From the NCBI RefSeq assembly GCF_020089495.2, contig NZ_JAIRCA020000002.1:62001-126000 (forward strand): a stretch of 64,000 nucleotides of DNA, written 5' to 3'. Of the stretch, positions 11,334 through 19,720 are shown piece after piece. The notes under the pieces are model-generated. The model was not told the origin of the DNA, ran no database searches, and worked only from the letters and a program-made list of their open reading frames with translations. How positions within the stretch are numbered: the stretch's first letter is position 1; every line of letters starts with the position of its first letter. The position numbers and the translations under genes were made by a program. The DNA is from Streptococcus mitis subsp. hohhotensis. Lineage in GTDB: Bacteria; Bacillota; Bacilli; Lactobacillales; Streptococcaceae.

Positions 11334-11374
11334 AAAAAAACGAGCGATGTATCAGTTGGATATGCTCGTTTTCT
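11334..11374 (+). terminator. Bidirectional terminator
   Basis: AAAACGAGC (11337-11345) pairs perfectly with GCTCGTTTT (11364-11372), giving T tracts on both strands. Confidence 0.8.
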
Positions 11375-11394
11375 TATGCCATGGTTGATAATTG

Positions 11395-11544
11395 ATACTC
11401 AATGAAAATCAAAGAGCAAACTAGGAAGCTGGCCGCAGGTTGCTCAAAGTACAACTTTGAAGTTGCAGATAAAACTGACGAAGTCAGTAACATACGTACG
11501 GTAAGGCGATGCTGACGTGGTTTGAAGAGATTTTCGAAGAGTAT
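11395..11544 (+). repeat. BOX element, boxA-boxB-boxC form
   Basis: It runs from GATACTCAATGAAAATC to TTCGAAGAGTAT, about 150 bp, long enough for one boxB unit. The centre contains the AACTGACGAAGTCAGT palindromic segment also seen in the copies near 38100, 46000 and 58150. Confidence 0.92.
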
Positions 11545-11919
11545 GAAATAAGAATAGAACAGGAAGTAATGCCTATGAAGTGGTTAAACTAGGTTATTTA
11601 TGTCAGATGTAAAAGGGTTACTAACTTCTGCGTGAAGAAGGCTTTCGAATTTATATCAAACAGAAAATGGATGTTTCCCCTTTTAGGGCAGATGAGAAAG
11701 TATTGTTGGCATGTGCAGAGTTTATGTTAGAAATAAATAAGCTGTCATAACATCGCTAGGATTCATCTTTATGAGTATGAATCTCAAAAATTGGTCAAGA
11801 ATCTAGCATCTAAAACATCAATTATACAAAAACACAGTCTCTCTTTAGCTTGATTGTGGTCAAGACAGAAGTTACTGCGCAGTTTTATTTTTGAGTTGAT
11901 TTTTTCTTAGATCATGTAC
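11545..11919 (+). pseudogene. Gene debris with a 41-codon open stretch (11625-11750)
   Basis: No intact gene. A plus-strand reading from 11625 to a TAA at 11748-11750 gives 41 residues containing FRIYIKQKMDVSPF and LLACAEFMLEIN, with no start codon or RBS and with stops directly upstream. A second frame upstream (11555-11610) is open for a short coding-like run (AYEVVKLGYLCQ) before a TAA. The pattern suggests the 3' remains of a frameshifted gene, but I do not recognise the family. The rest of the interval shows nothing further. Confidence 0.35.
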
Positions 11920-12354
11920 TTACTGAGGATTGCTTTTATTTTCTGAAGTTGGAGTATTATTGGACTGTTTTTCATTTTCAGTAGTAGGCTTACTTGGAGC
12001 AGGAGTAGTAGATTCCTGAGTTGCTGCTTTCTGCTCTTCTTTTTTCTCTTCCTTGACGCTAGATTTTGGTGTTTCCTCTTGCTGTGTTTTTTCTTGGATA
12101 GTGTTAGTTTCCTTATTGGGACTAGTATTTTCCTTAGGGGATTCTTTTTGAATTTCTTTGACAATAGTTGTCGTCTGGCTTGTCGTAGGTTCTTTTTTAG
12201 TATTTTTGTTATTATCCAAGGCGTTCATGATCGTGATACTTGCGGTAATCAAGCCAAGGATACTAGCGATAGTCGCAACGATTTTTTGAAAGACTGTAAA
12301 GCCTTTTTTGATGTGTTCTGTTTTTGGTTTTGAAGTTCTACGATAATTAGACAT
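11920..12354 (-). CDS. Small membrane-anchored protein with low-complexity extracellular tail
   Basis: 144 residues. A basic N-terminus (about 1-22) is followed by one hydrophobic segment (about 23-45, KIVATIASILGLITASI). The remaining hundred residues are rich in Lys, Glu, Thr, Pro, Ser and Gln. The positive-inside rule predicts that the tail is outside the cell, in or under the wall. No enzymatic domain or LPXTG is present. GGAG lies before the ATG. It resembles small streptococcal proteins of unknown function. It is transcribed away from the desulfurase gene, sharing the 138-bp gap. Confidence 0.75.
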   Translation of the reverse strand: MSNYRRTSKPKTEHIKKGFTVFQKIVATIASILGLITASITIMNALDNNKNTKKEPTTSQTTTIVKEIQKESPKENTSPNKETNTIQEKTQQEETPKSSVKEEKKEEQKAATQESTTPAPSKPTTENEKQSNNTPTSENKSNPQ

Positions 12355-12431
12355 GCATTCTCTCCTTTAATTAAAATTTATTATACCGCATTTCTTTAAA
12401 AAAATCTTAAAAAAAGAGGAATTGCCCTTTC

Positions 12432-12460
12432 TTGTCGCAGGCTCCGTTTCATGATACAAT
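12432..12460 (+). promoter_or_regulatory. Promoter of the desulfurase-thiI operon
   Basis: TTGTCG at 12432-12437 and TACAAT at 12455-12460 with a 17-base spacer; TGa precedes the -10 (extended). Confidence 0.75.
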
Positions 12461-12492
12461 AGAAGGAGTGATTTTAGAAAGCGTGAGAAAAC

Positions 12493-13635
12493 ATGATTTA
12501 CTTTGATAATTCGGCGACGACCAAGCCCTATCCTGAAGCACTTGAAACTTATATGCAGGTCGCTTCAAAAATTTTAGGAAATCCATCTAGTCTCCACCGT
12601 TTGGGAGACCAGGCAACACGAATTTTAGATGCATCACGTCAACAGATTGCAGATTTAATCGGTAAGAAAAGTGATGAAATCTTCTTTACATCTGGTGGAA
12701 CAGAAGGTGATAACTGGGTTATCAAGGGTGTGGCCTTTGAAAAGGCTCAGTTTGGAAAGCACATCATTGTATCAGCTATTGAACATCCGGCAGTCAAAGA
12801 GTCAGCACTCTGGTTGAAATCTCAAGGTTTTGAAGTGGATTTTGCTCCAGTTGATAACAAAGGATTTGTAGACGTTGAGGCACTAGCAGATTTGATAAGA
12901 CCAGATACGACCCTCGTTTCCATCATGGCAGTTAACAATGAAATTGGCTCTATTCAACCTATTGAGGCTATTTCAGAACTCTTGGCAGACAAGCCAACTA
13001 TTTCCTTTCATGTTGATGCAGTTCAGGCACTTGCTAAAATTCCGACTGAAAAGTATCTAACTGATAGAGTGGATTTTGCGACTTTTTCTAGTCACAAGTT
13101 CCACGGAGTTCGTGGTGTTGGTTTTGTCTATATCAAGTCTGGTAAGAAAATTACGCCACTGTTGACTGGTGGTGGTCAGGAGCGTGATTACCGTTCGACA
13201 ACTGAAAATGTGGCAGGGATTGCTGCGACAGCCAAGGCTCTCCGTTTGTCTATGGAAAAGCTAGATATCTTTACTAGCAAGACTGGGCAGATGAAGGCAG
13301 TGATTCGTCAAGCCCTTTTGGACTATCCAGATATATTTGTCTTTTCTGATGAGGAAGATTTTGCCCCTCATATCCTGACTTTTGGAATTAAGGGTGTTCG
13401 TGGTGAGGTCATTGTTCACGCCTTTGAAGACTATGATATTTTCATCTCAACGACCTCTGCTTGTTCGTCCAAGGCTGGGAAACCTGCAGGAACTCTTATT
13501 GCCATGGGAGTGGACAAGGATAAGGCCCAGTCAGCTGTGCGTCTTAGCCTAGACCTTGAAAATGATATGAGTCAGGTCGAGCAGTTCTTGACCAAGCTAA
13601 AATTAATTTACAATCAAACTAGAAAAGTAAGATAG
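12493..13635 (+). CDS. Cysteine desulfurase (NifS/IscS class V aminotransferase)
   Basis: 380 residues of the PLP-dependent desulfurase family, which takes sulfur from cysteine as an enzyme persulfide. The PLP lysine is K202 in SSHKFHG and the persulfide cysteine is C324 in TSACSSK. The gene lies eight bases before thiI, the arrangement of the dedicated NifZ-ThiI pair of Bacillus, so its likely job is to supply sulfur for 4-thiouridine in tRNA. It is distinct from sufS at 28273-29499. Confidence 0.93.
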   Translation: MIYFDNSATTKPYPEALETYMQVASKILGNPSSLHRLGDQATRILDASRQQIADLIGKKSDEIFFTSGGTEGDNWVIKGVAFEKAQFGKHIIVSAIEHPAVKESALWLKSQGFEVDFAPVDNKGFVDVEALADLIRPDTTLVSIMAVNNEIGSIQPIEAISELLADKPTISFHVDAVQALAKIPTEKYLTDRVDFATFSSHKFHGVRGVGFVYIKSGKKITPLLTGGGQERDYRSTTENVAGIAATAKALRLSMEKLDIFTSKTGQMKAVIRQALLDYPDIFVFSDEEDFAPHILTFGIKGVRGEVIVHAFEDYDIFISTTSACSSKAGKPAGTLIAMGVDKDKAQSAVRLSLDLENDMSQVEQFLTKLKLIYNQTRKVR

Positions 13636-13643
13636 GAGCATTC

Positions 13644-14858
13644 ATGCAGTATTCAGAAATTATGATTCGCTATGGAGAGTTGTCAACCAAGGGTAAAAAC
13701 CGTATGCGTTTCATCAATAAACTTCGTAATAATATTTCAGACGTTTTGTCTATCTATCACCAAGTCAAGGTAACAGCAGATCGCGACCGTGCCCACGCTT
13801 ACCTCAATGGAGCTGATTACACAGCAGTAGCAGAATCACTCAAGCAAGTCTTTGGAATTCAGAATTTTTCTCCAGTGTATAAGGTTGAAAAATCTGTAGA
13901 AGTTCTGAAGTCTTCTGTGCAAGAGATTATGCAGGACATCTACAAGGAAGGCATGACCTTTAAGATTTCTAGTAAGCGTAGCGACCACAACTTTGAACTT
14001 GATAGTCGTGAACTCAACCAAACGCTTGGAGGGGCTGTTTTCGAAGCAATTCCAAATGTGCAAGCTCAGATGAAAAATCCTGACATCAATCTTCAGGTGG
14101 AGATTCGTGAGGAGGCGGCTTATCTTTCCTATGAAACCATTCGAGGGGCAGGTGGCTTGCCAGTGGGAACTTCTGGGAAGGGCATGCTTATGTTATCAGG
14201 GGGAATTGACTCACCTGTAGCTGGCTATCTAGCTCTTAAACGTGGGGTAGATATTGAGGCCGTTCACTTTGCCAGCCCACCTTATACTAGTCCTGGTGCC
14301 CTCAAGAAAGCGCAGGATTTGACTCGTAAATTGACCAAGTTTGGTGGCAATATCCAGTTTATCGAAGTGCCTTTTACTGAGATTCAAGAGGAAATCAAGG
14401 CTAAAGCTCCAGAAGCCTATCTTATGACCTTGACCCGTCGTTTTATGATGAGGATTACCGATCGTATCCGTGAGGTACGAAATGGTTTAGTTATTATCAA
14501 TGGGGAAAGCCTTGGTCAAGTAGCCAGCCAAACTCTTGAAAGTATGCAGGCGATTAACGCTGTGACCAACACTCCCATCATCCGCCCTGTGGTTACCATG
14601 GACAAATTGGAAATCATTGACATCGCCCAGGAAATCGATACCTTTGAAATTTCTATCCAACCTTTTGAGGACTGCTGTACGATTTTTGCACCTGACCGTC
14701 CTAAGACCAATCCTAAGATTAAGAATGCAGAGCAGTATGAAGCACGCATGGATGTTGAAGGTTTGGTTGAACGAGCAGTAGCAGGGATTATGATTACTGA
14801 AATCACACCGCAGGTTGAAAAAGATGAAGTGGATGACTTGATTGATAATTTGCTCTAA
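13644..14858 (+). CDS. thiI: tRNA 4-thiouridine synthase
   Basis: ThiI adenylates uridine 8 of tRNA and inserts sulfur received from the neighbouring desulfurase. The 404 residues contain a ferredoxin-like/THUMP N-terminal region (about 60-165) and the PP-loop SGGIDSP at about 185-191. Length is that of Gram-positive ThiI, lacking the C-terminal rhodanese domain of the E. coli enzyme, so a dedicated desulfurase partner makes sense. An RBS (TAGGAG) precedes the ATG, and a strong terminator follows at 14894-14941. Confidence 0.95.
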   Translation: MQYSEIMIRYGELSTKGKNRMRFINKLRNNISDVLSIYHQVKVTADRDRAHAYLNGADYTAVAESLKQVFGIQNFSPVYKVEKSVEVLKSSVQEIMQDIYKEGMTFKISSKRSDHNFELDSRELNQTLGGAVFEAIPNVQAQMKNPDINLQVEIREEAAYLSYETIRGAGGLPVGTSGKGMLMLSGGIDSPVAGYLALKRGVDIEAVHFASPPYTSPGALKKAQDLTRKLTKFGGNIQFIEVPFTEIQEEIKAKAPEAYLMTLTRRFMMRITDRIREVRNGLVIINGESLGQVASQTLESMQAINAVTNTPIIRPVVTMDKLEIIDIAQEIDTFEISIQPFEDCCTIFAPDRPKTNPKIKNAEQYEARMDVEGLVERAVAGIMITEITPQVEKDEVDDLIDNLL

Positions 14859-14893
14859 TCAGAAAATCCAGAAGAATTTAGAAAAATAAATGA

Positions 14894-14941
14894 AAAAGTT
14901 AGTTTTTAATTCCAAAAACGGAAGCAAAACTAACTTTTTTT
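14894..14941 (+). terminator. Terminator after thiI
   Basis: AAAGTTAGTTTT pairs with AAAACTAACTTT, a 12-bp perfect stem with T-runs on both ends, so it may work in both directions. Confidence 0.85.
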
Positions 14942-14950
14942 CTATAATTG

Positions 14951-14959
14951 TGATATAAT
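14951..14959 (+). promoter_or_regulatory. Extended -10 promoter of the esterase/ATP-grasp operon
   Basis: TGATATAAT, 35 bases before the ATG of the first esterase gene; no clear -35. Confidence 0.65.
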
Positions 14960-14994
14960 GAAATAAAATTTTGAATATAGAGAGTTTTCTGACA

Positions 14995-15819
14995 ATGAAT
15001 CAATCCTACTTTTATTTAAAAATGAAAGAACACAAACTCAAGGTTCCTTATACAGGTAAGGAGCGCCGTGTGCGTGTTCTTCTACCTAAAGATTATGAGA
15101 AAGACACGAATCGTTCCTATCCTGTTGTATACTTTCATGACGGGCAAAATGTTTTTTATAGTAAGGAGTCTTTCATTGGTCATTCATGGAAGATTATCCC
15201 AGCTATTAAGCGTAATCCTGATATCAGTCGCATGATTGTCGTAGCCATTGACAATGATGGAATGGGGCGGATGAATGAGTATGCAGCTTGGAAGTTCCAA
15301 GAATCTCCAATCCCAGGGCAGCAGTTTGGCGGTAAGGGTGTGGAGTATGCCGAGTTTGTCATGGAGGTGGTCAAGCCTTTTATTGATGAAACTTATCGTA
15401 CAAAAGCAGACCGCCAGCATACAGCCATGATTGGTTCCTCACTAGGAGGCAATATTACCCAGTTTATCGGTTTGGAATACCAAGACCAAATTGGTTGCTT
15501 GGGCGTCTTTTCATCTGCCAACTGGCTCCACCAAGAAGCCTTTAACCGCTATATCGAGCGTCAGCAACTATCGCCTGACCAGCGTATCTTCATCTATGTG
15601 GGAACGGAAGAAGCGGATGATACAGACAAGACCTTGATGGCTGGTAATATCAAACAAGCCTATATCGACTCTTCGCTTCGCTATTACCATGATTTGATAG
15701 CAGGAGGAGTACACTTGGGCAATCTTGTCTTAAAAGTTCAGTCTGGTGCCATCCATAGTGAAATCCCTTGGTCGGAGAATTTACCAGATTGTCTGAGATT
15801 TTTTGCAGAAAACTGGTAA
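14995..15819 (+). CDS. Alpha/beta hydrolase, esterase-D-like family (first copy)
   Basis: 274 residues of the putative esterase family. The nucleophile elbow is GSSLG with S149. An early VVYFHDGQNVF motif forms the oxyanion region, and a late histidine (AIHSEIPW) could complete the triad. No signal peptide is present, so the protein is cytoplasmic. The ATG at 14995 is preferred to a TTG at 14971, which lies too close to the -10 box. The next gene is a second member of the same superfamily and the third is an ATP-grasp enzyme. Substrate unknown. Confidence 0.82.
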   Translation: MNQSYFYLKMKEHKLKVPYTGKERRVRVLLPKDYEKDTNRSYPVVYFHDGQNVFYSKESFIGHSWKIIPAIKRNPDISRMIVVAIDNDGMGRMNEYAAWKFQESPIPGQQFGGKGVEYAEFVMEVVKPFIDETYRTKADRQHTAMIGSSLGGNITQFIGLEYQDQIGCLGVFSSANWLHQEAFNRYIERQQLSPDQRIFIYVGTEEADDTDKTLMAGNIKQAYIDSSLRYYHDLIAGGVHLGNLVLKVQSGAIHSEIPWSENLPDCLRFFAENW

Positions 15820-15842
15820 GGTAAAGTAAGAAAGGAGAAAAT

Positions 15843-16583
15843 ATGCATATTGAACATCTTAGCCACTGGAGTGGCCATCTTAACCGTGAAATGTACCTTA
15901 ACCGTTATGGTCATGCTGGGATTCCAGTTGTGGTCTTTGCTTCATCAGGTGGTAGTCACAATGAATACTATGATTTTGGCATGATTGATGCTTGTGCTTC
16001 CTTTATTGAGGAAGGCCGTGTCCAATTCTTTACCCTATCTAGTGTGGATAGTGAGAGTTGGTTGGCCACTTGGAAAAACGGTCACGACCAAGCGGAGATG
16101 CACCGTGCCTACGAACGCTACGTGATTGAGGAGGCCATTCCTTTTATCAAGCATAAGACAGGTTGGTTTGATGGCATGATGACGACAGGTTGCTCAATGG
16201 GTGCCTACCATGCACTCAATTTCTTCCTTCAGCATCCAGATGTATTTACCAAAGTGATTGCTCTCAGTGGTGTTTACGACGCACGTTTCTTTGTCGGCGA
16301 TTACTATAACGACGATGCTATTTACCAAAACTCGCCAGTTGATTATATCTGGAACCAAAACGACGGCTGGTTTATTGACCGTTACCGTCAGGCAGAGATT
16401 GTGCTGTGTACAGGACTTGGAGCTTGGGAACAAGACGGTCTGCCATCCTTCTACAAGCTTAAAGAAGCCTTTGACCAGAAACAAATTCCAGCCTGGTTTG
16501 CTGAATGGGGACACGATGTCGCCCACGACTGGGAATGGTGGCGCAAACAAATGCCTTATTTCCTCGGCAATCTCTATTTATAA
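15843..16583 (+). CDS. Alpha/beta hydrolase, esterase family (second copy)
   Basis: 246 residues, also of the putative-esterase superfamily, with nucleophile elbow GCSMG (S118) and a C-terminal GHDVAHDW that can supply the catalytic histidine. It is much diverged from the preceding esterase and shorter. AAAGGAG lies before the ATG. It is tightly linked to the genes on both sides (23 and 12 bases), so the three products probably act on one substrate or pathway, which I cannot name. Confidence 0.8.
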   Translation: MHIEHLSHWSGHLNREMYLNRYGHAGIPVVVFASSGGSHNEYYDFGMIDACASFIEEGRVQFFTLSSVDSESWLATWKNGHDQAEMHRAYERYVIEEAIPFIKHKTGWFDGMMTTGCSMGAYHALNFFLQHPDVFTKVIALSGVYDARFFVGDYYNDDAIYQNSPVDYIWNQNDGWFIDRYRQAEIVLCTGLGAWEQDGLPSFYKLKEAFDQKQIPAWFAEWGHDVAHDWEWWRKQMPYFLGNLYL

Positions 16584-16595
16584 AAGGAGTTACCT

Positions 16596-17762
16596 ATGAA
16601 TTACCTTGTTATTTCTCCCTACTATCCACAAAACTTTCAACAGTTTACCATTGAACTAGCTAATAAAGGAATCAACGTCTTGGGAATTGGTCAGGAACCT
16701 TACGAGCAATTGGATGAACCTTTACGCAATAGCCTGACCGAGTATTTCCGTGTGGACAATCTTGAAAATATAGATGAAGTCAAGAGAGCAGTTGCTTTTC
16801 TCTTTTATAAACATGGCCCGATTGACCGCATCGAGTCTCATAATGAATACTGGCTTGAGTTGGATGCAACACTCAGAGAACAATTCAATGTTTTTGGTGC
16901 CAAACCAGAGGATCTCAAAAAGACGAAATTTAAGTCTGAAATGAAGAAGCTTTTCAAAAAAGCAGGTGTCCCTGTGGTCCCTGGAGCTGTTATCAAGACG
17001 GAAGCAGATGTTGATCAAGCAGTGAACGAAATCGGCCTTCCAATGATTGCCAAACCTGACAATGGAGTGGGAGCAGCCGCGACCTTTAAGCTTGAGACAG
17101 AGGACGATATCAATCACTTCAAGGCTGAGTGGGATCATTCAACTGTTTATTTCTTTGAGAAATTTGTCACCTCTAGCGAAATTTGCACCTTTGATGGTCT
17201 AGTGGACAAGGAAGGAAAGATTGTCTTTTCAACAACCTTTGACTACGCCTATACACCGCTTGATCTCATGATTTACAAGATGGACAATTCTTATTACGTT
17301 CTCAAGGATATGGATCCTAAATTACGTAAATATGGTGAGGCAATTGTCAAGGAATTTGGTATGAAAGAACGGTTCTTCCATATTGAGTTCTTCCGTGAGG
17401 GGGATGATTATATTGCCATTGAGTACAATAACCGTCCTGCAGGTGGGTTTACCATTGATGTTTATAACTTTGCCCATTCCTTGGACCTCTATCGTGGCTA
17501 TGCAGCCATTGTCGCAGGAGAAGAGTTCCCAGCGTCAGAATTTGAACCTCAGTATTGTTTGGCTACTTCTCGCCGTGCAAATGCTCACTATGTTTATTCA
17601 GAAGAGGATTTGATTGACAAATATAGCCAGCAGTTCAAGGTTAAAAAAATCATGCCAGCGGCCTTTGCGGAACTTCAAGGAGATTACCTGTATATGTTGA
17701 CAACTCCGAGTCGACAAGAAATGGATCAGATGATTAAGGACTTTGGTCAGCGTCAGGCTTGA
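16596..17762 (+). CDS. ATP-grasp ligase-like protein
   Basis: 388 residues with the ATP-grasp fold. There is a pre-ATP-grasp N-terminal domain, a GLPMIAKPDNGVGAA glycine-rich loop (about 147-161) with the ATP-contacting lysine, EKFVTSSEI, and the metal-binding E-Y-N-N-R stretch in IEYNNRPAGG. Relatives are carbamoyl-phosphate-synthase-like and biotin-carboxylase-like enzymes joining a carboxylate to an amine through an acyl phosphate. Nothing identifies the substrate. It closes the operon with two esterases; an RBS (AAAGGAG) is present. Confidence 0.83.
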   Translation: MNYLVISPYYPQNFQQFTIELANKGINVLGIGQEPYEQLDEPLRNSLTEYFRVDNLENIDEVKRAVAFLFYKHGPIDRIESHNEYWLELDATLREQFNVFGAKPEDLKKTKFKSEMKKLFKKAGVPVVPGAVIKTEADVDQAVNEIGLPMIAKPDNGVGAAATFKLETEDDINHFKAEWDHSTVYFFEKFVTSSEICTFDGLVDKEGKIVFSTTFDYAYTPLDLMIYKMDNSYYVLKDMDPKLRKYGEAIVKEFGMKERFFHIEFFREGDDYIAIEYNNRPAGGFTIDVYNFAHSLDLYRGYAAIVAGEEFPASEFEPQYCLATSRRANAHYVYSEEDLIDKYSQQFKVKKIMPAAFAELQGDYLYMLTTPSRQEMDQMIKDFGQRQA

Positions 17763-17769
17763 GAGACTA

Positions 17770-17810
17770 TCGGATTAAGGAAATTCACTCCCTTAGTCCT
17801 TTTGTTTTTT
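17770..17810 (+). terminator. Terminator after the ATP-grasp gene
   Basis: GGATTAAGG and CCTTAGTCC form a 9-bp stem (one G-U pair), followed by TTTTGTTTTTT. Confidence 0.8.
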
Positions 17811-17916
17811 ATAAGAAACACAGCGGATTGAAACAAGAGTAGGACAATTTTTGAGGTGCTTTTTGATATGAGCTCAGTTTTTCTCACTAAGATTTTACTC
17901 AGGTGAGTGGGGAGGA

Positions 17917-18368
17917 ATAAGAAATAAAGCTACTTTTCTGGGGCTTATTCATAGTAGGTGTGATTCTTTTTTTCGAGTGTAGCCTATAGCTTTGAGAGCA
18001 TAGTGGATAGTATAGTAGATTGAAATAAGATGTGAACAAAGTGATTGAGAAAGTCAATTTTTTCTAGAAATGTTTTAGCAACTGTAATGTGCTATTCTAG
18101 ATTCAATACGCTATAGTTGGATGACAGCCAAATTCAGAAGCTATTTCAGTCAAATAAGCGTCTGGATTGTCAGTAAGATAGTTTTTAAGTCTATTTCTAT
18201 CAATTTTTCTTGGTTTTATTCCTTTTACTTGATGGTTTAAATCACCTATTTTCTCTTTTAGATAATGGTATTACGTGAGATTTGGAAAACGTGTGATACT
18301 TCTGTTATACTACCTGTTCGCTTACAATAGGCGAGAACTTTTTTACGTAAATCTGTTGAATATGGCAT
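17917..18368 (-). pseudogene. IS630-Spn1-like transposase remnant, interrupted by a RUP element
   Basis: On the minus strand from an ATG at 18368 the sequence reads MPYSTDLRKKVLAYC, SHVFQISRNTI, then after a frameshift LTDNPDAYLTEIASEFGCHP. The frame stops matching where a 105-bp RUP-like element intervenes, and resumes at 18010 with TIHYALKAIGYTRKK. Traces of the second half (P-E-K followed by an L-Y-F-L-like run, out of frame) reach about 17917. This is the first third of an IS630-type transposase; the DDE catalytic part is gone. Confidence 0.8.
18011..18115. repeat. RUP-like element (105 bp) inside the IS630 remnant
   Basis: The left end TATAGTAGATTGAAATAAGA and the reverse complement of the right end, TATAGCGTATTGAATCTAGA, are imperfect inverted repeats. 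Length is close to the 107 bp of pneumococcal RUP. It splits the codons between GCHPT and TIHYALKA of the transposase remnant at a TA dinucleotide, as expected for an IS630-mobilised element. Confidence 0.75.
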
Positions 18369-18587
18369 AAGATGACTACACTACATTGTGTACTATCTTT
18401 AGTTCATTTTATCATATCTCTGTCGAAACAGGTTACTAATATTAATGTACGGGCTCTATGTATGTCAAAAATAAGTTCAGTTATTGAATAGATTTTACTA
18501 AACGAGATAGAAGAATAATTTGAGTCTTTTATGCAATCTCCATATAGGATTCATTACGACAGATACCTTAGATTTTTTTATTGAAGA
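18369..18587. other. Intergenic stretch without recognised gene
   Basis: AT-rich sequence between the IS630 remnant and the ilvE control region. It probably includes the outer end of the insertion sequence. I see no reading frame, hairpin or promoter worth naming. Confidence 0.4.
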
Positions 18588-18602
18588 AATTTTCTGAAAA
18601 TT
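18588..18602. promoter_or_regulatory. CodY box upstream of ilvE
   Basis: AATTTTCTGAAAATT is a 15/15 match to the CodY consensus AATTTTCWGAAAATT. It lies 11 bases before the likely -35 of ilvE, so CodY (branched-chain amino acid and GTP sensor) probably represses or modulates ilvE. Confidence 0.88.
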
Positions 18603-18613
18603 ACAAAATATAC

Positions 18614-18641
18614 TTGCTATTTTAGAAAAATAGTGTAGAAT
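18614..18641 (+). promoter_or_regulatory. Probable ilvE promoter
   Basis: TTGCTA (18614-18619) and TAGAAT (18636-18641) with a 16-base spacer, 34 bases before the ilvE ATG. Confidence 0.55.
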
Positions 18642-18675
18642 AAAAGAAATAGGTTTTTAGAATAAGGAGTGGAAT

Positions 18676-19698
18676 ATGACAGTAACGATTGATTGGGAAA
18701 ATCTCGGTTTTTCCTATATGAAATTACCTTATCGCTACATTGCTCATTTTAAAAATGGACAATGGAATCAAGGAGAGCTTACAGAGGATGCAACCTTGCA
18801 TATTTCAGAGTCTTCTCCAAGTCTTCACTATGGCCAACAAGCATTTGAAGGTTTGAAAGCTTATCGTACTAAGGATGATAGTGTTCAACTTTTCCGTCCT
18901 GACGAAAACGCCAAACGCCTGCAACGTACTTGTGATCGTCTCTTGATGCCACAAGTTCCGACAGATATGTTTGTAGAAGCTTGTAAAGCAGTTGTTCGTG
19001 CCAATGAAGAATACGTACCACCATATGGAACAGGTGGAACCCTTTATCTTCGTCCACTTTTGATTGGTGTTGGAGATATTATCGGGGTAAAACCAGCGGA
19101 GGAATACATTTTCACTATCTTTGCTATGCCAGTTGGTAATTACTTTAAGGGTGGTTTGGTTCCAACTAACTTCTTGATTCAGGATGAATACGACCGTGCT
19201 GCTCCAAATGGTACAGGCGCGGCTAAGGTTGGTGGGAACTATGCTGCCAGTCTCTTGCCAGGGAAATTGGCTAAATCACGCCATTTCTCAGATGTTATCT
19301 ACCTAGACCCTTCAACTCATACAAAGATTGAAGAAGTCGGTTCAGCTAACTTCTTTGGAATTACAGCTGACAATGAATTTGTAACACCATTGAGTCCATC
19401 TATCTTGCCATCTATTACCAAATATTCTTTGCTTTATTTGGCAGAACATCGCTTGGGCTTAACTCCTATTGAGGGGGATGTTCCAATTGATAACCTGGAT
19501 CGTTTTGTAGAGGCAGGTGCTTGTGGTACAGCAGCGGTTATTTCTCCAATTGGAGGTATTCAACACGGTGATGATTTCCATGTATTCTATAGTGAAACAG
19601 AAGTAGGTCCTGTGACTCGTAAACTCTACGATGAATTGACAGGAATTCAGTTTGGTGATATTGAAGCGCCAGAAGGATGGATTGTAAAAGTAGATTAA
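18676..19698 (+). CDS. ilvE: Branched-chain amino acid aminotransferase
   Basis: IlvE interconverts leucine, isoleucine and valine with their 2-oxo acids using glutamate and PLP. The 340 residues fit the larger class IV BCAT subtype; the PLP lysine is K184 in AAKVGGNY and the phosphate-binding part is VGSANFFG. AAGGAG precedes the ATG. A perfect CodY box upstream agrees with control by branched-chain amino acid supply. The next gene encodes a peptide-binding lipoprotein, so amino-acid acquisition may be co-controlled. Confidence 0.95.
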   Translation: MTVTIDWENLGFSYMKLPYRYIAHFKNGQWNQGELTEDATLHISESSPSLHYGQQAFEGLKAYRTKDDSVQLFRPDENAKRLQRTCDRLLMPQVPTDMFVEACKAVVRANEEYVPPYGTGGTLYLRPLLIGVGDIIGVKPAEEYIFTIFAMPVGNYFKGGLVPTNFLIQDEYDRAAPNGTGAAKVGGNYAASLLPGKLAKSRHFSDVIYLDPSTHTKIEEVGSANFFGITADNEFVTPLSPSILPSITKYSLLYLAEHRLGLTPIEGDVPIDNLDRFVEAGACGTAAVISPIGGIQHGDDFHVFYSETEVGPVTRKLYDELTGIQFGDIEAPEGWIVKVD

Positions 19699-19720
19699 AA
19701 TTAACTAAAGGAGATTTTTT

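Noticed and set aside
11751-11830. Similarity between 11761-11792 and the 3' end of the ABC-F gene near 44325 (both contain ATGAGTATGAATCT)
   Set aside because: Only about 14 bases are identical, with no longer alignment; a duplicated gene end cannot be argued from that.
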